DNA of 64,000 nucleotides from Neonectria sp. B-13. Its lineage: Eukaryota; Ascomycota; Sordariomycetes; Hypocreales; Nectriaceae. A program made the translations under genes and the position numbers. Positions within the stretch are counted from its first letter, which is position 1. Every line of letters begins with the position of its first letter. This document shows positions 53,961 through 64,000 of the stretch, piece after piece. The notes under the pieces were generated by a model. That model made no database searches. It was not told the origin of the DNA and saw only the letters and a program-made list of their open reading frames with translations. Location of the stretch: positions 603,254 to 667,253 of the forward strand of contig NOKP01000030.1 of NCBI GenBank assembly GCA_002682825.1, written 5' to 3'.

Positions 53961-55350
53961 GCGGGGGGTGACTCTGTGACAGCTAACGAAGCTGTGGACA
54001 CCCAACCAGCTTTGCTGCGGTCGCAACAGGGAAAGAGACACGATCTGTCCTTTCAGCTTCCCGGTAGGCAGGGGAAAAGTCAGTCAAATTGACTGCAATC
54101 ATAATACCATTAAGACTACTACAATAAGGGTCTTAAGATCAATAGAATCATTCAAATCTAGCCAAAATTTGGACAATCATAGCTCTTAAATTCATTGCTC
54201 ATACTAATATTCTTACTTACTTCCTTGATAAACTTTATCAATCTCTATCTCCCTTTTAATCTTAGCTAATTTAGACTAATTATTAAAAGAGGTCACTAGC
54301 CAGTAAAAGCACTATAATGCCTATACCTTATCCGGATTTTAATGTCTACTGGCCCTAATATATACCTCCCCTTAGGACTCCTACTTGTCCTTAAGTACCT
54401 AGAGTTATAACCTTCATATTACTAGCCTCCTTCATAGGGAACTAACATCCATTCTTAATCCTTAAATACCATTTAATCCATATAAAAACTAAAGTATCCA
54501 TATGAATTTTCCTTTTGCAAACTATAAAGCAAAACAAATAATCTATACAATCTACTAAATCAGTCTTCATATTACTGTCTTTACTCCTCTGCCTGCTTGG
54601 CTTAGGCATCTACTTGGTCTTCCTTTTCTTTTTCAACTCCTCTAGTGACTCTTGCAAAGATTTCCTCCCATTGTCCTTGATGGACTATTCTAGGTGGTAT
54701 GTATAGAGCCTAGGTGTTACTGTCTAGTAGGTAGGTAACAATTCGCTGAGGTACCGGCGCTAAGTTCAGAGAGTGTGCTTCTTGCACTATTCGTTTAGCA
54801 GCAGGGCCAATGTACAGCTGATCAAAAGATTCATGCGCATCCGCAAGTTCCTACATGCCTAGAACGCGCAAGTCACCGCCAATGATCGCTGGCATACTGG
54901 GAATGTTGGTCGTAGTCGAAGACGGGGTTAGGGTAGTTGCAATTATGGTTCAGGCAGCAGTAGGTTATTGCAAGGGTTGAAGCTTGGCCTTGGGAGAAGG
55001 CTTGACTACATCCCTATGGGCTCTCTCACTTTCGCTGAAAGTGGTGTTTCCGCATTTCCATTGGCTTATAGCCCTGTAACTCCCTGTAATTTACTTTCAC
55101 CTGAAAGAGGCCTCTCAATAAGGCACCCTAATTAATTTTCATGACAAAGTGGAATTCTGTCTCTTTGATTGGCTGGCACCCTTGCATGTATTATTTCCCT
55201 TAGACAAATCTTAGGCATAGCAACTAAAGGCTATATTATACATTGATTAATTTAGGTTTAACTTGTTTAAACAAAGTCAATGCATAAGACACGTATAAGA
55301 CACGTTCCCTCTCTGTCAATCGATTGCGACTGTATGGGCTTCACTGACTT
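53961..55350. other. No confirmed gene; minus-strand coding-like remnant
   Basis: Between about 55060 and 54260 the minus strand gives coding-like text through stops (LAVTCAFWACRNLRMRMNLL with one stop restored, ESLEELKKKRK, DSNMKTDLVDCIDYLF). I do not recognise it. The stops are mostly TAG/TAA, as RIP would produce. Confidence 0.3.
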
Positions 55351-58300
55351 TAGAAGTTCCATTATCATTATTATTATTATCATTATTATCTTTAGTCACC
55401 TATAAATATCCAGCCCTAAATAGAATGATAAATATTATTATGAAAATAGCATCCAAAAGCACTTAAATAGACCAAATTGAGGTTATTAAAAGGAATAAGA
55501 TAACTCTATAGCTCTAATATACTTATTGACTAGAGCTGTTCTACAATCAGCCACTCAATGTTATTACTATATTAGTATAACAACTAGGATCTATAAGAGG
55601 CAAAGACTATTTGCTTAACTAGTAGAAGGGATCTCCCGTTTAGAGCTCTACTAATATTAAAGCCTAACTATATATTCTCCTATAGGACCTTAACCTTATG
55701 TTTAATAGGGCAAAGGCTATACTTACTTAAACATTATATATATCCTACTATTGGTTAAATACATATTCAAGAGATGCCTTTTAGCTATATGGATTTAAGT
55801 TATATTAAGCTTTAAGAGATATATATTTATATAGAAAAGGTTTATCTATTTTATCTTTTAAGTTCTATAATACTAACTATAGTAATACTAGGAGATTTTC
55901 AATTTATAATTAGGGTTAAATAAGGAGAAGATAATATAGTATATCTTATACTTAGTAGCTTAATTGCAGTTGGTAAGAGGCAGTTATAATAATAATTTAG
56001 ATCCTATAGATTGGGAATATAAGAGTGAGGAGTGCTATAGAGGGGATAATAATAATAATAATAATACTAAGGCTAGTAAAGATACTAATAAGGATACTAA
56101 GGATACTAATAAGAATACTAATAAGAATACTAATAAGAATACTAATAAAGATACTAATAAGGATATTAACTCTAAGGAGGATAAGGAAATAGAAGGAGAT
56201 TATCAAATAAGATATAATAAAACTAACTTTTATCTTCTATCTAACTCTTAACTATAGTTATCTAAGGCTTTATTTTAACTTTTAATAATGTTTTAAATGC
56301 ATTAAGACCCTACTAAAGATATATTATCTTTAGTCCTTATTTATTATATAGTAATCATAGGAATATAGTAATATTCTCTTGCCTATAATTTAATGCATAA
56401 CTCTACTTCTAGACTAATAGTTTTAATTTAGATTAACTAACTCTTATTCCTTAAGTATACTTTACCTATTTATAGCTATACTATATTTACCTACAAATAA
56501 CTATCCTAGGATTAATATCTATTGCAATCTAACTATCTTAATATAATTTATAAAAAGTATCTTATTCAAAGGTATTATACTCTATTTAAGAAGATTATTA
56601 AGCTTAAAGTATTTACTAAGTTAATTGTTAAAAGGGAAAGTATCCTAGGAAATCTCTATTAAGCCCTAGATAGGTAATTATTTACAATTAGACATAATAG
56701 ACAGTTTAAGCTATTTGAATTTTATAAAACCTACTAAAAGGCTAGTATACTTCTATAAGAGTAAATAAATAAGATAATATTAGGATTAAAAGTAAACATT
56801 AATATAAGTAATATTTAAGATAATCTAACTTACTAAAAAGCTAAATAGTCTTTTATTTAAAAACCTAAGAATAAGCTAGCTAATATATAAAAAGCACTAA
56901 TAGATAGACTTTAATTATCTAGCTTTTATAATAAGCCTTTTATTAAGAGTATAAACTAATAAATTAAAACCTATATAGTATATCTAAATATTAGTATTAA
57001 CTTTAATAAGTTAGTATTTCCTATATTATACCTTTCTAGTAGATTACCTAGTAAAAGTACTAAGATAACTAGTATCTAATATATTAATATAATACTAGCT
57101 ATATGTAATATTTTCTTTTATTAAGGTAAAATAATAATTATTATTAGCTATAATAAAGTAAGAGTATTAAATAATTATACCTTCTATATTATCTAATACT
57201 TCCCCTTAGAGCTTAGCTTAAATCTTTTAAAATATCTTACTATTATCTAACTAGTACTAAGCTTTATAGTAGAGTAGCTATAACTACCTTATTAATCAAA
57301 TAGTAAGTTCTTCTTCTTAGATCCTTATAGAAAGAAAAAGCACTTTAGCTCTATATAGGCATTCAATATTCTTAAAAATCTCACTAAAGATCTTATTATA
57401 CTATAGACCCTCTCTTTATATAAATAGGCTACTCTTATAATTACTAAATAATATTTTAATAAACTTATTAAGAAATCAAATTTCTACTATTTAACTAAAG
57501 CTATTAACCTAATATAAATGTTTATAACTAGAGCTAGCTATTATCCTTAAATGCTATTAATAATGTTTATAATTAATAAAGCCCTTCTAGTCTAACTATA
57601 GCTAGAGCTTCTTAAAATATACTATTAATTATCTACCTTATAGTAGGAATAGAATTAGTAATACTATTAATAGAACTATTAGAAACCAAAAGCCTATAAT
57701 GCTAGTATTACTAACTCTAAAGAATACAAAAGACCTATCAGCTCTAATAACTTAAAGAAAGGCTTTAAAAAGGCTATAAAAAGTATTAGTAGCTCTAATA
57801 ATAACAATTAAACAAACAATCTAATTAATAGATTTATCTATAATGCTTAATACTAAGTTCTAATATGTATTTCTTATAGGTTTATAATTCAGCTAAAAGC
57901 TAAGTCTTTCTATAGCTATCTTAACTCTATCTATTGAATTATTAGACTAGCTTATAAGACTTTAATAGAAAGATTTAAAGTATATAAACTTTATCTATTT
58001 AAGAAGCTTACTATTCTAAAGGAAAAGATTCTTTAGATTATAAGTCTTCTTATTATAGTAGGGGCTAAAGGCTAAGTAGGCTAGCTGGTTATTAGCAAGA
58101 GTATAATTAGGTATAGGAGGGAGCTACTATAAGGAAGGTTAAGTAGGAAAGAAGGAAGAAGGTCTTTTTCTTTTTAAAAAAAAAAACATCTAAAGAGAAA
58201 AAGACTAAAGAGCTTCTTATTATAGAAAGACAAAAGAAATAAGCTTATTAAGCTTAAAGCTTAAGCTTTTACCTTTATTTACTAAGAAAGAATTCTATAA

Positions 58301-59287
58301 TTATATTTAAATCTTTACTTAATTTTAGATTAAACCTTTATCTTTTATAATACTAATTACTAAGCTAATTATAGGCTTTTTTAATACTTTACTAATATTC
58401 TTTCCTACTTTTAACTTAATAATTAACCTTATAAGATACTTCCCTATTAGGAGATATTAAATACTAGACTACCTAACTATATATATACTATCTAGTATAG
58501 CTTTAGGCTAACCAACTAAGATACTTATATAATGCATTTCTATATATCTTACTAAAGGACTATTATTCATTTAAGGTATTATTTCTTATCCTTTTCTACT
58601 ATTAAATTTAAAGGTTATAGTAGGGTAGTAAGTTAATTAATTTAGCCTATTAAAGGGATCAATTGATATACTTTCAAGCTACTACTATTGAATATAAGGA
58701 AAGCAGAAAGATAATAAGAATTAGAAAAGAGAGGAGATTAAGACCTCTCTGAAAAGACCCTAGACCTATAGACCTAAGAAAACAGTAATAAATCAACCTA
58801 GCAAAAAGAGAGATATAAGGCTTAACTAAGACTACTATAAGAAATAAGATAATATTAAATGCTTAAACTCTAAATTATACTACCTACTATTATACTTATT
58901 TCTCTACTTTATAAGTTCTAAAGGAAAATAGAGTATACTTAAACTTAGATAGATCTTATAATATAATATCACTAGATTTTTATAACTATAAAGACCTTTT
59001 ATAAGAATAGGAGTGCTATTTTCCCCTATTGAGCTATAGGTAGAAAGAGAATATATATTAGCTTATATAATAGGAAGGTATTACTAGAATGATTATTATA
59101 TAGTTTCTAACAAAGGACTAGTACCTAGCTATCCTAGCTTTAATAACTCTCTATATTATAAGAAGTTAAAAGCTAAGGGAAGAAAGAAAAAGAGAGGATT
59201 TATTAAGAAAGAGAAGGAATAGAAGAGAGATTAATAAGTAGGCTAAAAAATATCAAGAGAATCAGCCTATTTAGAGAGATTTTTACA
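55351..59287. repeat. AT-rich RIP-type repeat DNA
   Basis: No credible gene. Almost no CpG or CpA. A poly-purine stretch at 58100-58220 and scattered text of transposon type cannot be assigned. It lies between copies 1 and 2 of the ~170-bp repeat, so it may be the body of one retroelement. Confidence 0.7.
56041..56185 (+). repeat. Simple repeat (AATAAGAATACT-like)
   Basis: A run of AATAATAAT followed by repeated AATAAGGATACTAATAAGAA units. It produces an Asn/Thr/Lys-rich open frame of 95 codons (55964-56251) that is not considered a gene. Confidence 0.85.
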
Positions 59288-59460
59288 ATAACTATCAGAG
59301 GTGCACTTAGGGTCAGAGTTAGAGCTATGTTCTAGGGACTTAGTGCAATTCCAAGCGGGCAGCAAAAACAGAGAGAAAATTCCATAGAAATACTACTACA
59401 CTAATGCACAAGGTAATATAGATATAAATTAATAGAGAAATTTATAATAAACACATAACT
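59288..59460 (+). repeat. ~170-bp direct repeat, copy 2 of 3 (RIP-mutated)
   Basis: Matches copy 1 with many C-to-T/G-to-A changes (for example GAACACACTCC becomes AAACACATAAC), but the central AGTGCAATTCCAAGCGGGCA is unchanged. Confidence 0.85.
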
Positions 59461-59530
59461 AAAGACTATATTATTTTTAATCTTTATGTACACATTTTAT
59501 TCCCAATGTAAGAGGCAAATTAGCATATAA

Positions 59531-59685
59531 TGCAGCTAGTAAGACTATAGGTTATAAGGTGGCTTATTGCAGTCTTATTAGATAGCTAAAGAGATTAACT
59601 AATATAAGGAATTATAAATAAAATCTACCCTATTAAGGCGTTTTTTTCAACCAATCCAATCCATTATAAATAAAAGATACCCTAT
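59531..59685 (+). repeat. ~155-bp repeat, copy A
   Basis: Direct repeat of about 60787-60940, both with ACTAATATAAGGAATTATAA and the GC-containing word AAGGCGTTTTT. The minisatellite lies between the two copies. Confidence 0.8.
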
Positions 59686-60030
59686 TAGGCTTCTATAAGC
59701 TAATATAATATAGTCTTAAGGTAGAAGGTATCCCTATTAGTATATATAGTCTAATTCCTTAGATTATAGGATAGATAAGAGTCCCTATCCTTAGGTAGCT
59801 CTATTAATGCACTTAATCTCTCTAGACTATATAATAGGCTATAGTAGTATTATAACTTCCTATTATTAAACCCTTTCCTACTGCCTACTTAATCTCTATT
59901 CTAATCATTCTTTTCTATTGTATTAGAGCTAATAGATAGACTATGTCTCTTCCCCTGTAGTAACTATAGTAAAGCTGGTTAAGTGTCTTCATTCTTACTA
60001 GCTATCTTAAGTTACTCTTACTAATACACT

Positions 60031-60594
60031 AGCTTATACATAATCTCTTTCTAGAGGCTATTGGGGGAAAATGCCAGCCTATATATAATCTCTTTCTAAA
60101 GGTCATTAGGGGCAGATACTAGCCTATATATAATCTCTTTCTAGAGGTTATTAAGGGCAGATGCTAGCTTGTATATAATCTCTTTCTAGCAGAGGCCATT
60201 AGGGGCAGAAGCTAGCTTATATATAATCTCTTTCTAGTAGAAGCCATTAGGGGCAAAAGCCAGCTTATACATAATCTCTTTCTAGCAGAGGCCATTAGGG
60301 GCAGAAGCCAGCTTGTATATAATCTCTTTCTAGCAGAGGCTATCAAGGGCAGAAGCCAGCCTATATATAATCTCTTTCTAGCAAAAGCCATTAGAGGAGA
60401 AGCCAGCTTATATATAATCTCTTTCTAATAGAGGCCATAAAGGGCAAATACTAGCTTATACATAATCTCTTTCTAAAGGCCATTAAGGGCAGATGCCAGC
60501 CTATATATAATCTCTTTCTAGTAGAAGCCATTAGGGGGGATACTAGCTTGTATATAATCTCTTTCTAGTAGAGGCTATTAGAGGGAATACTAGC
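60031..60594 (+). repeat. Minisatellite, 12 copies of a 45-48 bp unit
   Basis: Each unit begins AGCTTATA or AGCCTATA, continues TATAATCTCTTTCTAG and ends with a GGGGCAGAAGCC-like block. Units are 45, 47 or 48 bp because of a 3-bp CAG/TAG insertion after CTTTCTAG. The last unit is truncated at AGCTTATATATA. Confidence 0.92.
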
Positions 60595-60786
60595 TTATAT
60601 ATAAATGGTTTCTTATTTTAGAGTAAATATCTAATAAATAGATAAATATCATCTAATATTTCATTAAATATAAGAGCTAATTCAACTAATATTCAATAAG
60701 ATTAAGTTAACTTTTAGAAATACAAATCTATCTATTCTTACCTTTAGGCCAAGCTCTTCTAACTTAGGTACTATACACTAAAGTAT

Positions 60787-60940
60787 ACAGCTAGTCAGGC
60801 TATAGGTTACAAAGTCGCTTATTACAGCCTAGTCCAATAGTTAAGAGAATAGACTAATATAAGGAATTATAAATAAATATACCCTATTAAGGCGTTTTTC
60901 CCAACCAATCTAATCTATTATAAACAAAGGATACCCTATG
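60787..60940 (+). repeat. ~155-bp repeat, copy B
   Basis: Partner of 59531-59685, with transitions as the main differences. Its presence on both sides suggests that the minisatellite expanded inside a duplicated segment. Confidence 0.8.
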
Positions 60941-63802
60941 TATCTTCAGTAAGCCAATAAGATATATCCTAGACCTACCCTTAGAGTAATACTATAGAGT
61001 TTAATCTATCCTAGATTACTATAGTTATAGTACTAATTATTTAGTAAGAAAGCATATAGTATTTTAGTAGCTATACTACTATAGACCTCTAAATGATCTC
61101 TTAGTCAATAATGTCTATTAAAGGCACCTACTGAAGATTTCATATACTAGTTGCAGCAATAGATATCTTACAAGCTAAGCATTCAGCATTACAACAACTA
61201 TACTAATACATTCATAGAAAAGAATAGAAAGAAAGAGAATACTATTACTATATACATAAGGGATTATTCCCCTTATAGCTAGCTAAGTCTATCACCTTAT
61301 TTTCTTAACCTTATCCCATCTTCTAATCTATCTATCTTATAGACCTCTAAAAGACCTTCTATTCTACAATATATTAGACCTACCTTATACCTTATACCTC
61401 TATAAGAATAGGTTAAAAGACAGCTAAAACATTAATAATCTCATAATAGAAAGAGCTAATAGCTTAAAGACAGCTTAATCAAAAGGGATATTAAAGAGCA
61501 ATAAAGAATATAATATCATTTAGCACTCAAATTAATTTTCAAAGCTAATAACCCTATAGACTTCTTAATATACTCTATTAGTCCTATATAGTATACACTA
61601 TAATAAAAATCAATCTAGTATTATTATAACTATAGCTTAGTACTATAGACTACCTATCCTAGTTTCTATAACTACTATAATATACACCCCTTACTATAGA
61701 ACCCAATTATCTAGCTCAATAAAAATAGCTATATACATATAATTATTAGAACCTTATACATATTTCTAGACTGTCTAATTATACTCAATAAGCATTCTAC
61801 TATAGATATTATACTATTAAGTCATTCAATATAATAAGAGAAAAAAAAGCAAAGGAAGATAGTAATAGATATAATAATAATATAAATAGAAGAAAATAAA
61901 TAAACAAATAGAAAGAGAGAGTAAAAGTTAATATAAATAAAGCTATAGATATAGATAAGAAAGAGAGAATATTAACTTTATATCTTATTTACATTAATAA
62001 CCCTCTATTATTAACTCTCCATTATAAATTACTATATACTCTCTACTATAGAAAAAGTAATACAATAGAAATAATAAGAAAAAATACACTAAGATAGGTA
62101 AGTATAATACATTAACAAATATACTAATAACCCAAATATTCATCTAATGCATACCCTTCTACCATACCTAACTAAGTATAATTAAGCACTACTAGGCCAG
62201 CTAAGACCCTATAGCCTAAGACTTACTAACAATAGGCCTCAGTCACCAGCTATTACAGCCCCCATAGACCTACTAACTATTAAGGCCACTAAAGCATTAA
62301 TAGAACCATAGAAGCTACTATAACTAAGGCACTAAAGCCCTAGGCTTACTAAGACAATATCCTCATAGATAAGCTAGGTAGGCATAACTGCTAAAGTGCA
62401 TAATAGTAAGACAGTTATAGTTACTAATACTACTATTCCCTTAGAGCCCTCTATTACCCTTCTGTCTACTCTGATCTTACATAATACCTTATACCCTCTC
62501 CCTCCTGCCTAAGATCAGCTCTTGGACTATCAAGCTCTACCTAATGTTAATGTAAATACTAAACCTAAGGTACCTAAGGTAGGGGTAGTATCTCTTCCCT
62601 TATCTCCCCTAGCCCCCTCTGTCTATATCTCTATAGGTTTAATCTCTAATACTAAGCCTAAGTCCCAGCTGCCTATAACCCTTATACAACCACAGAGTCC
62701 CTTCCAGTAAGATAGTCTACCTCCTAAGTCTAGCAGTCCCCCTCTATTACCTTTAAACTCATTAAGTATTATAGGGTCCTTAGGCCTATTTATACTATTA
62801 GCTTTACTACTACTATCTCTTAGTCCTATGAACCTAGTCTTAGGCTACTTCCTCTAAACTATCTATAATCAGAAAACTATAGATAGCTTTAACTTTCTTT
62901 AGATATAGAGCAATATATATAATTATATATTCTAAACGTTTTTTACATTTGATTATAGCTATATATTATCTCTAGACCCTATTACTTACCTACTAATATT
63001 ATACTAATATAATTATACTTAGGTTAATACCTAGAAGAGCATAATAAGCCTAAACATATATATACAATCTAAAAAAGGGTCTAGTATCTCTAATAGTCCC
63101 TTCCTCCCTTACTAACTATTTTCAATAATAGGAATAGTACCTATAACCTCTAGGCCTCCTTCTAATAGTAGTAGTCCTTCCTCTCTAACCAGCTAGCTAA
63201 GCCGCTCTCCTTCCGCAAAACATAAGCCAGTCTCCCCTAGGCCTCAGTAACCATCTTATAGCAGTAGGACATTAATAGCATATAGCTTAAAGCCAAGAAT
63301 CTAACTACTATCTAACTACCTAATGACTTCTACCTTACCTTTCTCCCCCCCTATAAGCACAATATTATCACCAACCAAGTCATTCAACCATATAGCCTTA
63401 ACCTTACTAATATATAATACATCCCCCTTAGCCATTTTACAACAGCTAGCATCTATATCTCTACCCTTCTCTTCTTCCCTAAGACCACTTACTTAACAAT
63501 ATTAGCCACCTTAAATAGTCTCTCACTAGAGTAGCAAAGAGACCTCTATAACTAAATCATTATCCTAGCTACCTATAAGACTATCTCTAACCCTATTTAA
63601 TAGAAGATCCTTTATACATATAATATTACCTATACTAAGTCCTACTCCTTTAGGGAAAAGCTAGGGACAGACCAGTAAAGGATAGAGGATAAGAGCCAGT
63701 CCTTTTCTCTTATGTATACTATTCTAGCTAAAGACCTCTCCTACTTCTAGGCCTCTATTGTAGAAAAGGCAAACTTAACTATTATCCTAACTGCAAAGGG
63801 AG
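60941..63802. repeat. AT-rich RIP-type repeat DNA
   Basis: No gene found. The part from 62150 to 63750 is rich in CCT/CTA and Pro/Ser/Thr-type text, as expected of a mutated gag-like region, but no domain is recognisable. A single frame at 62522-62710 (62 codons) is Pro/Lys-rich and not assigned. Confidence 0.65.
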
Positions 63803-63975
63803 ATCGGAGGTGGTTCTAGGGTCAGGGTCAGGACTGTGTGTCGTGGGACTTAGTGCAATTCCAAGCGGGCAGCGAAAACAGAGAGAAAAATGCACAGAAA
63901 TACGACAACACTGATGCATAAGGTAAAATAGACATCAATCGATAGAGACAAGCGTAATGAACACACTCCCATAGA
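63803..63975 (+). repeat. ~170-bp direct repeat, copy 3 of 3
   Basis: Close to copy 1 (GGTCAGGACTGTGTGTCGTGG, GACTTAGTGCAATTCC). It ends near the window edge, so its right side is not visible. Confidence 0.85.
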
Positions 63976-64000
63976 GTAAATGAACTTTTAATATTATGGA

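Noticed and set aside
55964..56251. Asn/Thr/Lys-rich open frame of 95 codons
   Set aside because: It is produced by a simple AATAAG/AATACT repeat in AT-rich DNA and has no start context, partner exon or family resemblance.
60031..60594. CRISPR-like array
   Set aside because: Units are contiguous without unique spacers, the DNA is fungal, and no cas genes occur; it is a minisatellite.
1..64000. tRNA or rRNA genes
   Set aside because: No cloverleaf with the conserved A- and B-box words and no rRNA core sequence was recognised by eye; a covariance-model scan would be needed to exclude them.

Overview
The window is nuclear DNA of a filamentous ascomycete, most likely a sordariomycete (Fusarium-like or a relative). 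The reasons are short 50-120 bp spliceosomal introns with GTAAGT/GTATGT donors and CTAAC-type branch sites, fungal gene families, many fungal transposon families, and long AT-rich stretches in which repeat copies differ by C-to-T and G-to-A changes, as expected from repeat-induced point mutation (RIP). The mix of decayed genes, a few intact genes and nested transposons suggests an accessory or subtelomeric compartment rather than a conserved core arm.

Region 1 (1-5.9 kb) holds denitrification genes: a cytochrome P450 nitric oxide reductase (P450nor, CYP55 type, minus strand, its 3' end outside the window), a decayed formate/nitrite transporter, and an apparently intact copper nitrite reductase (nirK) with a mitochondrial-type leader. 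Together they describe nitrite to NO to N2O. Region 2 (5.9-15 kb) is mostly mobile DNA: an unidentified decayed gene, a Helitron Rep gene without visible helicase, an AT-rich block with LTR fragments, a solo LTR with a clean 5-bp target duplication, and a cluster of short CAGTAC-like motifs. Region 3 (15-21 kb) has an intact three-exon gene for a small secreted eight-cysteine protein, a truncated MFS transporter, a broken tannase/feruloyl esterase gene and a double-chromodomain protein.

Region 4 (21-30.2 kb) is a nested repeat block: inverted repeats and a LINE (Tad-type) 3' fragment, split by a RIP-mutated Copia retrotransposon of 6953 bp with 298-bp LTRs and a GTTAT duplication. Region 5 (30-38.8 kb) has an intact secreted beta-helix (pectate-lyase-like) protein, a 32-bp minisatellite and a GMC alcohol oxidase pseudogene. 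Region 6 (38.8-46.6 kb) has an ATP-dependent DNA ligase-like pseudogene fused to a truncated pogo transposase, a hAT remnant, a small intact conserved gene and a piggyBac element bounded by perfect 25-bp inverted repeats.

Region 7 (47-53.6 kb) contains copies of regulatory or membrane genes in different states: a decayed DUF2417/alpha-beta hydrolase gene, a solo LTR, a Skn7-type receiver-domain fragment, an intact small mitochondrial-type protein, a possible Grg1 remnant, a WOPR-domain fragment and an intact endosulfine (Igo1-type) gene. Region 8 (53.8-64 kb) is almost entirely AT-rich repeat DNA with three direct copies of a ~170-bp sequence, a twelve-copy 45-48 bp minisatellite and no credible gene. 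No rRNA, tRNA or CRISPR array was recognised.
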